A stretch of DNA of 64,000 nt from Lysinibacillus sphaericus. GTDB taxonomy: Bacteria > Bacillota > Bacilli > Bacillales_A > Planococcaceae. The notes under the pieces are model-generated. The model saw only the letters and a list, made by a program, of their open reading frames with translations. It had not been told where the DNA came from and did no database searches. The first letter of the stretch is position 1, and each line of letters opens with the position of its first letter. Location: positions 3,100,001 through 3,164,000 of the forward strand of contig NZ_CP015224.1 of NCBI RefSeq assembly GCF_001629735.1, written 5' to 3'. Shown one piece after another: positions 1-8,535 of this stretch. A program made the position numbers and the translations under genes.

Positions 1-93
1 ATGAAACTATTATTAATCATTGGTGTAACAGTTGCTTTCTTAACAGCTATTTTTACTGCTGGGTACGAAGGCGATTACAAAGCGGATAAATAA
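1..93 (+). CDS. small hydrophobic peptide, possibly 5'-truncated
   Basis: A 30-codon open frame begins with ATG at the first base of the window and ends in TAA. The first ~20 residues are strongly hydrophobic and suit one membrane span or a signal anchor; the last ten are charged. A strong terminator follows 8 nt after the stop, so this is the end of a real transcript. Whether base 1 is the true start or an internal methionine cannot be decided because the upstream sequence is missing. No function is recognised. Confidence 0.45.
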   Translation: MKLLLIIGVTVAFLTAIFTAGYEGDYKADK

Positions 94-101
94 TACCTCG
101 A

Positions 102-144
102 GAAAATCACTAAGCATTAGATATGCTTAGTGATTTTCTTTTTT
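102..144 (+). terminator. intrinsic terminator
   Basis: Perfect 16-bp arms GAAAATCACTAAGCAT (102-117) and ATGCTTAGTGATTTTC (123-138), a 5-nt loop and a run of six T. It ends the transcript of the small ORF at the window edge. Confidence 0.92.
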
Positions 145-250
145 GTCGACAATAAAAAAATAACTTACTTGACTTTCAGTTATTATTAAAATAAACTAAC
201 TTACATAAAGTAACTAAATGAATAAAAATAACTTAACGGAGGTATTCTAT

Positions 251-1096
251 ATGCATTTTCATGAAAAACCTAACACATATGTAACAAATGTTGAAATAAA
301 AGTAAGCGATCTTCAACGTTCTTTAACATTTTATCAAGAGGTTATTGGCTTCAACGTTTTACACCAAGAATCACATAAAGCTACTTTAACAGCAGATGGA
401 CATACTGCACTATTAACAATAGTCCAACCAGACACAGTGGAAGAAAAGCTTAGCATGACGACTGGACTTTATCACTTTGCATTACTATTACCAACTCGTC
501 GTGATTTGGCAAATATTATAACGCATTTTCACGAAAAAGGAGTATATCTTGGGGCTTCTGATCATGCTGTCAGTGAAGCACTCTATTTAAATGATCCTGA
601 TCATAATGGTATTGAGGTATACGCAGATCGCCCTGAAAATGTATGGGATTGGCATCAGGACCAAGTGAATATGGTAACAGAGCCACTAAATATTCGATCG
701 ATTTTAGAAGAAGGTGATGGAAATTGGGATGGCCTCCCATCAGGTACAGTGATGGGACATATTCACTTATCTGTTTCGAACTTGGCAGAGGCTGAACAAT
801 TTTACACAAAGGGCTTAGGCTATGATATTGTGGCACGCTATGGTTCACAGGCATTATTTATTTCTACTGGCCGCTATCACCATCACATTGGCTTAAACAC
901 TTGGCACTCAGAAAATGCTCCAAAGCTTGGAGAAAACCAAGTAGGCTTAAAAACGTTCTCACTGCGTTTAGATAATGAAGAACAAGCATCCATGATGAAA
1001 GCAAACCTTCGCACAATTGGTGCACGTGTTATCGATATAGACGGTGGATTCCAAACTGAAGATCCAGCTGGAAATGTTGTATTATTAAAATTTTAG
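251..1096 (+). CDS. catE: catechol-2,3-dioxygenase, VOC superfamily (CatE-like)
   Basis: A 281-residue protein of two VOC (glyoxalase/extradiol dioxygenase) halves. The first half ends near the DPDHNGIEVYADRP stretch; the second begins at GHIHLSVSNLAEAEQFY and carries HHHIGLNTW. Length and these motifs match B. subtilis CatE, which opens the ring of catechol and relieves quinone/catechol stress. The start is ATG 251, because ACGGAGGT (236-243) lies 7 nt upstream; an in-frame ATG at 218 precedes that site. In B. subtilis catE is controlled by MarR/DUF24-type quinone sensors. A TTGACT element and an AT-rich repeat of AACTTAC lie upstream (about 160-215), but no operator could be assigned. Confidence 0.88.
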   Translation: MHFHEKPNTYVTNVEIKVSDLQRSLTFYQEVIGFNVLHQESHKATLTADGHTALLTIVQPDTVEEKLSMTTGLYHFALLLPTRRDLANIITHFHEKGVYLGASDHAVSEALYLNDPDHNGIEVYADRPENVWDWHQDQVNMVTEPLNIRSILEEGDGNWDGLPSGTVMGHIHLSVSNLAEAEQFYTKGLGYDIVARYGSQALFISTGRYHHHIGLNTWHSENAPKLGENQVGLKTFSLRLDNEEQASMMKANLRTIGARVIDIDGGFQTEDPAGNVVLLKF

Positions 1097-1098
1097 TA

Positions 1099-1130
1099 AA
1101 AAGCAGTTCTCACAAATGAGAACTGCTTTT
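1099..1130. terminator. bidirectional terminator between catE and trmL
   Basis: 12-bp arms AAGCAGTTCTCA and TGAGAACTGCTT with a CAAA loop, flanked by A and T runs on both sides. It serves two converging genes. Confidence 0.9.
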
Positions 1131-1131
1131 A

Positions 1132-1605
1132 TTAATGTAAACCTGGATATCCCTGTTGTCGTAATGCCTCATATATAACAATCGCAGCCGTATTAGATAA
1201 GTTGAGTGAACGGACATGATCACTTTGTGGAATACGCAAGCACATATTACGACGTTCATACGCAAAGTCTTTTGGCAAGCCTGTTGTTTCTTTTCCAAAC
1301 ATAAAGTAAATGTCACGCTCTTTATTACTAAAATCATGTGTGGTGAACGGCTCATCACTATATGTTTCGATTAAATATACATCTCCATCTCTAGAGTACT
1401 CTATAAAATCATCCAGTGAATTATGATAAACAATATTCACACTATGCCAATAATCTAAGCCTGCCCGCTTTAACATTTTATCATCGGTTGAAAAGCCTAG
1501 TGGACGAATTAAATGTAATGATGTATTTGTACCAGCGCAAGTGCGAGCAATATTTCCTGTATTCGCTGGAATTTCTGGTTGATATAAAACGATATGCAAT
1601 GGCAT
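1132..1605 (-). CDS. trmL: tRNA (cytidine/uridine-34 2'-O)-methyltransferase TrmL
   Basis: A 157-residue SPOUT-class methyltransferase, the normal length for TrmL/CspR. TrmL methylates the ribose of the wobble base in tRNA-Leu isoacceptors using SAM. Visible signatures are the N-terminal QPEIPANTGNIAR, GLDYW, the FGKETTGLP loop, and the C-terminal trefoil-knot stretch IPQSDHVRSLNLSNTAAIVIYEALRQ split over residues ~125-150. An AAGGAAGTG ribosome binding site precedes the ATG. It is followed by a shared terminator with catE and sits 67 nt downstream of queG on the same strand, so the two tRNA wobble-base modifiers may be co-transcribed. Confidence 0.95.
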   Translation of the reverse strand: MPLHIVLYQPEIPANTGNIARTCAGTNTSLHLIRPLGFSTDDKMLKRAGLDYWHSVNIVYHNSLDDFIEYSRDGDVYLIETYSDEPFTTHDFSNKERDIYFMFGKETTGLPKDFAYERRNMCLRIPQSDHVRSLNLSNTAAIVIYEALRQQGYPGLH

Positions 1606-1672
1606 AACGATACACTTCCTTATTATAAAAATTTCTTTAAGTGGAACTCATTTAATGGAGTGTTTTTTCTCT

Positions 1673-2806
1673 TCATTCATGAAAAAACTGCAAACCTTTG
1701 TGAATTTCGTTCAATACTTCTTCGTCCTGCTCATTAGCTTCCGCGTCATATAGGGCAGACTTAGCCTGTTCTCCGCCTATCTTCCCTAAAGCCCATGCTG
1801 ATGTGCCTCGTATGACTGGACGATCATCGTTCTTCAAAAGGTTGATGAGATCTGGTATAGCCGCTTCCTCTTTAAAATGGGCCAGTGCAAGGATGGCATT
1901 TCGTTGAATAGGCTTTTTACCTCGCCATGAACCAGAAACGTGGCCAAACTTGGCCTTAAATTCTCTATTGGAAATCGTTAATAGTGGTGTTAATAATGGT
2001 TTGGCAAGCTCTGGATCCGGTATAAATTCATCATGAATCCAATTAATCTTCCCTTTATTTTTGGGACACACAGTCTGGCATGTATCACAACCATAGAGGC
2101 GATTACCAATGTGATTACGAAACTCATCAGGAAGTGTTCCCTTCGTTTGAGTGAGGAAGGCAATACAACGTTGTGCATCCAATTGCCCTCCTTGGATTAA
2201 TGCACCCGTTGGACAAACATCCAAGCATAAGCGACATTCCCCGCACTCATCCTCCATTGGCTTATCTGGCGAGAATGGAACATTGGTTATGAGCTCTCCT
2301 AAATACACATATGACCCGAATTCAGGTGTTATAATCGAACAGTTTTTACCACTCCAGCCTATGCCTGCGCGTTCTGCTACAGCACGGTCTACAAGTGCAC
2401 CTGTATCAACCATCGACTCGATACGTACACCTTCGACACGCTCCTCAAGCCAAGCAGATAATAACTTCAAACGTTCACGAATTGCTGTATGATAATCGAC
2501 ACCCCATGAAGCACGGCAAAATATTCCTCTTCTAGCTCCCTTTTTACCAATGGGTGCATTTTGCATACGGGAGGGATAGGCAACGGCTATCGAGACAATA
2601 CTCTCTGCTTCGTTTAATAATTGAAGGGGTTCGGTACGTTTTTCAATATCACTTTCTTCAAAGCCAGACTGATAACCAAGCTCCTGCTGGCGACGCAGTC
2701 GGTTTTTTAATTCTGTAAAGGGAGCTGCTGTTGTAAAACCTATTTTATCAACGCCAATGGCTCTTGCATATGCCACAAAGTCTCGCTGTAGGTCATGTAT
2801 GTTCAT
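1673..2806 (-). CDS. queG: epoxyqueuosine reductase QueG
   Basis: A 377-residue cobalamin- and iron-sulphur-dependent enzyme that performs the last step of queuosine synthesis on tRNA. The N-terminal half holds the MVDTGALVDRAVAERAGIGW region with the likely catalytic Asp. Two ferredoxin-type clusters follow, CGECRLCLDVCP and CDTCQTVCPKN. The C-terminal ~80 residues look like HEAT repeats (RPVIRGTSAWALGKIGGEQA), as in the Bacillus long form. AAGGAG precedes the ATG. trmL follows on the same strand. Confidence 0.95.
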   Translation of the reverse strand: MNIHDLQRDFVAYARAIGVDKIGFTTAAPFTELKNRLRRQQELGYQSGFEESDIEKRTEPLQLLNEAESIVSIAVAYPSRMQNAPIGKKGARRGIFCRASWGVDYHTAIRERLKLLSAWLEERVEGVRIESMVDTGALVDRAVAERAGIGWSGKNCSIITPEFGSYVYLGELITNVPFSPDKPMEDECGECRLCLDVCPTGALIQGGQLDAQRCIAFLTQTKGTLPDEFRNHIGNRLYGCDTCQTVCPKNKGKINWIHDEFIPDPELAKPLLTPLLTISNREFKAKFGHVSGSWRGKKPIQRNAILALAHFKEEAAIPDLINLLKNDDRPVIRGTSAWALGKIGGEQAKSALYDAEANEQDEEVLNEIHKGLQFFHE

Positions 2807-2865
2807 TTTATTTCCAACTCCTTACATGATACAATAATAGAAATAGATAAAGTAGGTGATGTTCT

Positions 2866-3555
2866 TTGGAAATTTCCATTAATGAATCTCTATTAACACA
2901 ACATCCCGAGCTAAAAATCGGCATTATTCATTATACCAAAATTGTTGTAGCAGAATCCCCTCAAATGATTAAAGGTCGGATGCAATTGTATCAAGAAAAC
3001 CTTTTTCTAGACATGCAGGATTTTCCTGTGAACCAGCGTGAGGGTATTGCTGAATGGCGAGTATTTTGGAAAAAGCTAGGTTCAGATCCAAATCGTTATC
3101 GACACTCAGCAGAAAGTCTTATGCGGCGAATTAGTAAACAAAACTATGTAACACCATTTCATTCTGCTGTAGATTTAAATAACTTCTTCTCTCTTCAATA
3201 TGAAATTCCAGTTGGTCTATATGATATAGCCTTTATGAAAGGATATGTAGAAATAGCTCTTGGCCATGAAGACATTGGTTATGAGGGTTTAAATGGGCGT
3301 TTTAATACATTCAACAAGATCCTCTACAGTCGTGATGAGAAGGGAGCATTTGGTTCTCCATTTGTCGATTCTAAACGTACAGCCGTTACAGAGGATACGA
3401 CTGAGGCGCTACAGATTTTTTATCTCAGACCCTCATTAACACATGAAGCAGCGAATGACCTTTTGGCGTCAGCAGGCAAAATGTTTAACCAAATTCATGG
3501 AGGTGACTATCAAATTGCCCTCCTATCAAACAATGCACCATCTACAAGTTTATAA
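2866..3555 (+). CDS. B3/B4 tRNA-binding-domain protein
   Basis: A 229-residue stand-alone B3/B4 domain, related to the editing region of phenylalanyl-tRNA synthetase beta. Visible family signatures are the RYRHSAESLMRRI stretch, YDIAFMKG and the closing strand IFYLRPS. The substrate of stand-alone members is not known to me; a trans-editing or tRNA-binding role is inferred. Translation starts at TTG 2866, because AGGTGAT is correctly spaced and no ATG is available. The gene is divergent from queG and 15 nt upstream of the next gene, so the pair is likely an operon. Confidence 0.75.
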   Translation: MEISINESLLTQHPELKIGIIHYTKIVVAESPQMIKGRMQLYQENLFLDMQDFPVNQREGIAEWRVFWKKLGSDPNRYRHSAESLMRRISKQNYVTPFHSAVDLNNFFSLQYEIPVGLYDIAFMKGYVEIALGHEDIGYEGLNGRFNTFNKILYSRDEKGAFGSPFVDSKRTAVTEDTTEALQIFYLRPSLTHEAANDLLASAGKMFNQIHGGDYQIALLSNNAPSTSL

Positions 3556-3570
3556 AAAGGACGTGTTTGC

Positions 3571-4080
3571 GTGATCAATCTTGCAGAAGCTGTTAAACTA
3601 AAAAGTATTTTAGGAAAAAAAACACAAGAGCTTATTAGTGAATTACATCGTAGTGCTTTTGTGACAGTAGAAAAGGGACAGACTCCTAAAACAAGTAACC
3701 GTGCACTCCCCCTTATCGAAACCGAATTGGCACAAGTTCGTCTAGATACCCTTACACTAGATCGTCTAGTATATGAAGCAAACATCCAAAACACAGTAGA
3801 ATTTAAAGATCAGAAACTCGCACTAGTAGAAGCTATCGAATTAGCTACACAGCTTCGTGCTGAGGCTGAGTTATGTAAAGAATTTAGTATGCGGGAAAAA
3901 GAAAGTGTTCGTTTTGGCTATGGTGATGGAGCAATGCTATACGAGATTGCATTATATGAGCCTGACGACTATCGGGAGCGCGCAATGAAGCTTGAAAAAG
4001 AGGCACATAAATTATCCAATCTTATTAATTCAAAAAATTACAGTATACAAATTAACTTTGATGATTCCCGCTATTTCTAG
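3571..4080 (+). CDS. hypothetical protein, possibly DIP1984-like
   Basis: A 169-residue, mostly helical, charged protein starting at GTG 3571 behind AAAAGGA. It has no signal or membrane segment. The middle, NIQNTVEFKDQKLALVEAIE, recalls the DIP1984/septicolysin-like family (a short strand, then a helix with EAIE), but this is a weak resemblance by eye. It is the second gene of a pair with the B3/B4 protein. The protein at 57999-58634 shows a similar arrangement. Function unknown. Confidence 0.55.
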   Translation: MINLAEAVKLKSILGKKTQELISELHRSAFVTVEKGQTPKTSNRALPLIETELAQVRLDTLTLDRLVYEANIQNTVEFKDQKLALVEAIELATQLRAEAELCKEFSMREKESVRFGYGDGAMLYEIALYEPDDYRERAMKLEKEAHKLSNLINSKNYSIQINFDDSRYF

Positions 4081-4108
4081 TCTCGGGGCGGTGAGACTCC
4101 AAACCGAG

Positions 4109-4258
4109 TTGGATGTGCTGTTTTCAAATTTAGCTTTACGGCTAATTAGATTAAAACCAATAACAAGTTACCTGTTACTGTATGACCCATGACTAATGAC
4201 CAACTATAGGTAAAGGCCATACTCAAAAAACTTGATTCCATTTGAAAACACCATCCAA
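4109..4258 (+). ncRNA. candidate structured leader RNA upstream of catalase
   Basis: Non-coding stretch closed by a long-range stem: TTGGATG (4109-4115) pairs with CATCCAA (4252-4258), and after a small internal loop GTTTTCAAA (4120-4128) pairs with TTTGAAAAC (4241-4249). About 112 nt are enclosed, including a TTAGC/GCTAA hairpin (4130-4145). An intrinsic terminator starts at once at 4260. Multibranched domain, terminator, then coding gene is the layout of a riboswitch or attenuator. It matches no riboswitch class I know. It could instead be the 3' UTR of the previous operon. Confidence 0.4.
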
Positions 4259-4259
4259 G

Positions 4260-4293
4260 GCTCTCCTACATTTATGTATGGAGAGCTTTTTTT
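4260..4293 (+). terminator. intrinsic terminator before the catalase gene
   Basis: GCTCTCCTACAT pairs with ATGTATGGAGAGC (one bulge), followed by seven T. It either ends the 2866-4080 operon or acts as the expression platform of the structured RNA just upstream. Confidence 0.85.
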
Positions 4294-4329
4294 ATTAGCG
4301 AATATGTAAAAATTCCCTATGTCTAAATT

Positions 4330-4372
4330 ACCCCTTTCAAGGACAAAATGGACGTATCTATTGGAAAGGGGT
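4330..4372 (+). promoter_or_regulatory. hairpin that buries the catalase ribosome binding site
   Basis: ACCCCTTTC (4330-4338) is the exact complement of GAAAGGGGT (4364-4372); past a one-base bulge AA/TT adds two pairs. The right arm contains the GGAAAGGGG Shine-Dalgarno sequence 7 nt before ATG 4379. Folding would block ribosome access, so translational control is inferred. Confidence 0.6.
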
Positions 4373-4378
4373 CATACG

Positions 4379-5965
4379 ATGACGCAGAAAAATGATTCAA
4401 CACATGATCAAGATACAACATTGACAAATCGACAGGGGCATCCCATTACTAACAATCAAAATTTACGAACAGTCAGTAATCGCGGTCCTGCAACACTTGA
4501 AAATTATGATTTTCTAGAGAAGATAAGTCATTTTGACAGGGAGCGAGTACCGGAACGAGTTGTTCATGCTCGCGGTGCTGGTGCACATGGTTATTTTGAA
4601 ACATATGGTGTAGTAGGCAATGAACCTATTTCTAAATATACTCGGGCAAAGGTCTTTCAGGATAAAGGAAAAAAAACACCTGTATTTGTCCGTTTTTCAA
4701 CGGTTATACATGGTGGACACTCTCCTGAAACATTACGAGATCCACGAGGCTTTGCTGTAAAATTTTATACAGAGGATGGCAACTGGGATTTAGTTGGTAA
4801 TAATTTAAAAATCTTCTTTATCCGTGATGCCATGAAATTCCCTGACATGATTCATGCATTTAAGCCTGATCCTATTACTAATATTCAGAACGTTGAACGT
4901 TTCTTTGATTTTTGTGCTAGCTCACCAGAATCCTTCCATATGGTTACATTTGTATATTCACCTTGGGGTATTCCAGCTAACTATCGTATGATGCAGGGCT
5001 CTGGCGTCAATACGTATAAGTGGGTTAATCAGGAAGGCAAAGGGGTCCTCGTCAAATATCACTGGGAACCACTTCAGGGCATTAAAAACTTAACACAAAA
5101 AGAAGCAGAAGAAATTCAGCAGAAAAATTTTAATCATGCCACACAGGATTTATATGATGCGATTGAACGTGAAGAATTTCCTGAATGGGAGTTACATGTT
5201 CAAATTATGGAGGATGGTCCACATCCTGAGCTTGATTTTGATCCATTGGATGACACAAAGCTTTGGCCAAACGATCAATTCCCATGGTATCCAGTCGGTA
5301 AAATGGTGTTAAACAAAAATCCTGAGGACTATTTTGCAGAGGTAGAACAAGCTACTTTCGGTACGGGCGTACTAGTCGATGGCTTAGATTTCTCTGATGA
5401 TAAAATGTTGCAAGGTCGTACATTCTCTTATTCGGATACACAGCGTCATCGTGTAGGAGCTAACTATCTTCAATTGCCAATTAATGCGCCAAAAAAACGT
5501 GTAGCAACCAATCAAAGCGGTGGGCAAATGATGTATAAACGAGATTTAGCACCTGGTCAAAATCCACATATTAATTATGAGCCCTCCATGTTAAATGGCT
5601 TAAAGGAAGCAACACAGGATGGTAAGGAATATACTCCATATGTAGAAGGCAACCTTGTTCGAGAATCCATTGACCGTCAAAGTAATACCAAGCAAGCTGG
5701 CGAAACTTATCGTAACTTTGAGCAATGGGAGCGCGATGAACTGCTTGCCAATTTAATTCGTGATTTATCGGTCTGTCATATGGAGATACAAAATGCCATG
5801 ATTGCACTTGCGGAAGAAGCAGATGAAGAATATGGTCGTTTGCTAAAAGAAGGGTTGCATAAGGCTAGAAAGGAATCCTCAACTTCAAAGCCACTTGGCA
5901 ATATTGATGGAGATCAAGCCCCTCAAAATGCGATAGATAAAGGCCATAATGCTGAGCCTTATTAA
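4379..5965 (+). CDS. monofunctional heme catalase
   Basis: A 528-residue catalase that dismutates hydrogen peroxide. The distal His motif is [17 protein letters not shown], the Asn-containing pocket follows in [14 protein letters not shown], and the proximal heme-Tyr motif is [17 protein letters not shown]. The C-terminal ~30 residues are a polar tail beyond the usual small-subunit length, ending short of a flavodoxin-like domain. ATG 4379 is chosen for its GGAAAGGGG site; ATG 4319 is also in frame but would place the hairpin inside the gene. No PerR box was seen upstream, although perR lies in this window. It could correspond to KatA or KatX/KatB of relatives, so no symbol is given. Confidence 0.93.
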   Translation: MTQKNDSTHDQDTTLTNRQGHPITNNQNLRTVSNRGPATLENYDFLEKISHFDRERVPERVVHARGAGAHGYFETYGVVGNEPISKYTRAKVFQDKGKKTPVFVRFSTVIHGGHSPETLRDPRGFAVKFYTEDGNWDLVGNNLKIFFIRDAMKFPDMIHAFKPDPITNIQNVERFFDFCASSPESFHMVTFVYSPWGIPANYRMMQGSGVNTYKWVNQEGKGVLVKYHWEPLQGIKNLTQKEAEEIQQKNFNHATQDLYDAIEREEFPEWELHVQIMEDGPHPELDFDPLDDTKLWPNDQFPWYPVGKMVLNKNPEDYFAEVEQATFGTGVLVDGLDFSDDKMLQGRTFSYSDTQRHRVGANYLQLPINAPKKRVATNQSGGQMMYKRDLAPGQNPHINYEPSMLNGLKEATQDGKEYTPYVEGNLVRESIDRQSNTKQAGETYRNFEQWERDELLANLIRDLSVCHMEIQNAMIALAEEADEEYGRLLKEGLHKARKESSTSKPLGNIDGDQAPQNAIDKGHNAEPY

Positions 5966-5975
5966 GGCAAACGTA

Positions 5976-6009
5976 AAAAGACATTACATTTTTATGTAAC
6001 GTCTTTTTT
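5976..6009 (+). terminator. terminator after catalase
   Basis: AAGACATTACAT pairs with ATGTAACGTCTT (one mismatch), followed by TTTTTT. Confidence 0.8.
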
Positions 6010-6012
6010 GCA

Positions 6013-6414
6013 TTATTGTTCATAGGCCTTATACCAATGATAGGGTTGTATCTCTTTTAAAGTTTTAAATAGTAGTGTATCGTCTGTATTCGTAACTGCT
6101 GCTTTCACATTCTCTCCCCAATAAAAGAGTCTTTCTTGGCAGACCCCACAGGGTGTCAGTACTACGAATTTAGATTTTTCATTTTCTCTAGCAACACAAA
6201 TCGAATGTGTCACCTTTGTATTCAATTTATGTGCCTCCAGAATAGCACCCGTTTCCATACATAATTCAGTAGCTGCATTGATGACCTCTGGTGCAACACT
6301 AGTTAAAATATGCCCGTCCTCCGAATACAAAGCCGCCGCTCCACCCCATCCTGACGGATATCTTTTCTCCACTAATTGGACGGCTGCCTCATAGAGCTTT
6401 TTCTCAATATCCAT
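6013..6414 (-). CDS. cytidine/blasticidin deaminase-like protein
   Basis: A 133-residue member of the cytidine deaminase fold. The zinc and proton-shuttle motifs are TELCMETGA (C-x-E) and TPCGVCQE (PCxxC). The size matches cytidine deaminase, but the first motif has Cys-Met-Glu and the C-terminus differs, so a blasticidin-S-deaminase-like or other small deaminase is possible. ATG 6414 is preferred: AGGGAG lies about 12 nt upstream, and the longer frame would run into the upstream gene. It follows the LD-carboxypeptidase gene by 22 nt and is probably co-transcribed. Confidence 0.7.
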   Translation of the reverse strand: MDIEKKLYEAAVQLVEKRYPSGWGGAAALYSEDGHILTSVAPEVINAATELCMETGAILEAHKLNTKVTHSICVARENEKSKFVVLTPCGVCQERLFYWGENVKAAVTNTDDTLLFKTLKEIQPYHWYKAYEQ

Positions 6415-6436
6415 ATCATTTAACATCTCCCTATAG

Positions 6437-7339
6437 TCAATACACACCTGGTAATATCTTCAACACTTTTTCCTCTGCATCTAAATAGGCGTCTACCCCC
6501 AAGGGAATGCCTACATTGGTTGATTCATGTCCTATTTTAAAACCTGCCACAACAGGAATACCTAAGTCTCCAAAATACTCTTTCATTAAATTATGTAAGG
6601 CTGTTTCATTCGCTTCTGTTTGTGTAAAGGAACCAATGACAACACCTGCTAGTTGCTCAATTTTCCTAGCTTGCTTTAATTGCTGTAACATCGAATCAAT
6701 ATTAGGAATGGATTCTGCTAACTCCTCTATCAATAAAATCTTACCTTCTGTTTGTATCTCAAATTTAGTGCCTAATGTGCTGACAAGACGATACAGATTT
6801 CCTCCTATTAATTCACCGCGTGCCACCCCTCCAGCAATGGTTGTTAAAGGAGAAATTGACTCCGTGTATTGTATTTCAATGGGGGAAAATAATTGTACAA
6901 ACATTTTCTTCGATAGTTCATCCATTTTATTGGCCGCCATTAACATAGGTCCATGGAATGTTACTAAATTGGCGTACTCATTGATCGCACAATGCAAATA
7001 GGTAATATCTGAAAAGCCCCAGAAAATTTTTGGATTTTCCTCTAATAACGTATAATCAATTTTTTCAGCTATGCGAGCAGAGCCATAGCCACCCTTTACA
7101 CAAAAAATAGCTTTCACTTCAGGATTTTTTACCATTTCATGAAAATCAGCTAGCCTAACTTCATCACTACCAGCTAAATAATCATGCGTTGCATGGATCG
7201 TATCCCCTACAATATAGTGAAGACCCAACTCGTCTAAAAAAGATAATGCGTCCCCTAGCTTTTCATGATTTACTACACTTGATAGGGCAACTACACCAAC
7301 TAGATCTCCCTTTTGTAAACGTGGTACGGTATTTTTCAC
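6437..7339 (-). CDS. LD-carboxypeptidase (S66 family)
   Basis: A 300-residue S66 peptidase. The nucleophile Ser lies in VKGGYGSARI, the Glu in LLIEELAES and the His in FKIGHES, which together form the Ser-Glu-His triad. Family members cut the L,D bond of muropeptide tetrapeptides during wall recycling (LdcA, B. subtilis YkfA) or cleave microcin C7-type compounds (MccF). The start is GTG 7339: AGGAGG (7347-7352) is 7 nt away, whereas the ATG two codons upstream touches that site. No signal peptide is visible, so it is cytoplasmic. Confidence 0.85.
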   Translation of the reverse strand: MKNTVPRLQKGDLVGVVALSSVVNHEKLGDALSFLDELGLHYIVGDTIHATHDYLAGSDEVRLADFHEMVKNPEVKAIFCVKGGYGSARIAEKIDYTLLEENPKIFWGFSDITYLHCAINEYANLVTFHGPMLMAANKMDELSKKMFVQLFSPIEIQYTESISPLTTIAGGVARGELIGGNLYRLVSTLGTKFEIQTEGKILLIEELAESIPNIDSMLQQLKQARKIEQLAGVVIGSFTQTEANETALHNLMKEYFGDLGIPVVAGFKIGHESTNVGIPLGVDAYLDAEEKVLKILPGVY

Positions 7340-7374
7340 GTTCATTCCTCCTCTTATTTTCCTTAAGCTTGCCT

Positions 7375-7593
7375 CTATACTGATGTGAGGCACTTATCTA
7401 TTATTGCCTCTTCTTCCCATGATTCTATACGATCATTTACTTCTTGAGGAGAAACTATCGACATTCTAGCGATAGGAACCTTCAGACTCTTGAACAGTAA
7501 CCTTTCTCTTCAACAAGGTTGATTTAATTGTTATTGTAGCAGTAATTTGCTGGAGCGTATATTCCTTGCTCATATGGTAATCAGAAAAACAAG
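7375..7593. other. intergenic region with a weak coding-like remnant
   Basis: The space between the LD-carboxypeptidase and nagB terminators holds no convincing gene. On the minus strand a frame ending at TAG 7375-7377 reads back through ATG 7464 and stays open to about 7515, giving a plausible peptide (MSIVSPQEVNDRIESWEEE near its start), but it has no ribosome binding site. It may be a gene relic. Confidence 0.3.
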
Positions 7594-7632
7594 AAAGCAA
7601 AGACTTCAATCATAAGAAGGCTTTGCTTTTTA
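7594..7632. terminator. terminator after nagB
   Basis: AAAGCAAAG and CTTTGCTTT enclose a second CTTC/GAAG stem. T-rich tails occur in both directions; it lies just past the nagB stop. Confidence 0.7.
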
Positions 7633-7635
7633 TTG

Positions 7636-8361
7636 TTAATTGGTACCGCCATAAATAATCGTGACGTTAGGATGTTTTAATAATTGGCTTGCAGGGAAAT
7701 CTTCAGTAATATGGCCACTTTTTAATTTTTGGATGGCCTCCATCTTCTTTTCACCAAAGGCAATCAGGACAATTTCCTTCGCCTTCATAATCGATTGAAT
7801 ACCCATCGTAATGGCATGTATTGGGACATCTGCTGCGTCATCAAAGTAAATCGCATTTTCTGTTCTTGTCGATTCCGTTAATTCAACAATATTCGTCATC
7901 GAATCGAACGGTGTACCTGGCTCATTAAAACCTATATGACCATTTACGCCAATTCCAAGAAGCTGTAAATCAATACCTCCTGCTGCATCAATCCTTGCAT
8001 CATATGCCTTGCATTCAGCAGCTAAATCCTCTGCCTCACCATTTGGCAAATGTATATTTTCTTGTTTAATATTTACACCATTAAATAGATTGTTGTGCAT
8101 GAAAGTCCAATAACTTGCAGGACTTGAGCGCTTAAGACCTACATATTCGTCTAAATTAAAAGTTTGTACATCCTTAAATGTTAATTGACCGGCTTGATAT
8201 CGCGCTACTAATTCTTTATACATTCCTACAGGTGAACCACCAGTTGCTAATCCTAGAACACTATTGGGCTTCTTCTGTATTTGCTTTAAAAAAATATTTG
8301 CGGCCACTTCGCTCATTTCGTCATATGTATTGACTTCGATCCATTTCATTTTCCTTATCAT
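7636..8361 (-). CDS. nagB: glucosamine-6-phosphate deaminase NagB
   Basis: A 241-residue enzyme, the usual length for the short Gram-positive form, which converts glucosamine-6-phosphate to fructose-6-phosphate and ammonia. Family signatures are LATGGSPVGMYKEL (phosphate loop), FNLDEYVGL with the catalytic Asp, and GIGVNGHIGFNEPGTPF with the catalytic His. The allosteric C-terminal extension of the enterobacterial enzyme is absent. ATG 8361 is preceded by AAGG; a second in-frame ATG lies four codons on. nagA is not adjacent, so it is a single-gene unit here. Confidence 0.95.
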   Translation of the reverse strand: MIRKMKWIEVNTYDEMSEVAANIFLKQIQKKPNSVLGLATGGSPVGMYKELVARYQAGQLTFKDVQTFNLDEYVGLKRSSPASYWTFMHNNLFNGVNIKQENIHLPNGEAEDLAAECKAYDARIDAAGGIDLQLLGIGVNGHIGFNEPGTPFDSMTNIVELTESTRTENAIYFDDAADVPIHAITMGIQSIMKAKEIVLIAFGEKKMEAIQKLKSGHITEDFPASQLLKHPNVTIIYGGTN

Positions 8362-8535
8362 ACCTACCTTAATTTCTTATTCATTAACTATACTGGGAAA
8401 TATTTCACTTTATAGTAGCTAATATATTAATTCTACAAGTTATTTAGCTATTTTTCTATCATTTCCCTCTTAATATTATGCGTGTATTCTGATGCTGTTT
8501 CGGTTATGTTATTAATAAGGAAGTGAGGCGATTTT

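Noticed and set aside
4081..4130. FMN riboswitch, suggested by GGGGCGGTGAGACTCC
   Set aside because: The rest of the RFN element (conserved side loops and the closing stem) is missing and catalase is not a riboflavin gene.
4319..4378. ATG 4319 as catalase start
   Set aside because: No ribosome binding site precedes it, and it would place the clear GGAAAGGGG site inside the coding region.
7375..7464. 29-codon minus-strand ORF upstream of the LD-carboxypeptidase gene
   Set aside because: It reads plausibly but lacks a ribosome binding site and its frame extends upstream of the ATG, so it is at best a relic.
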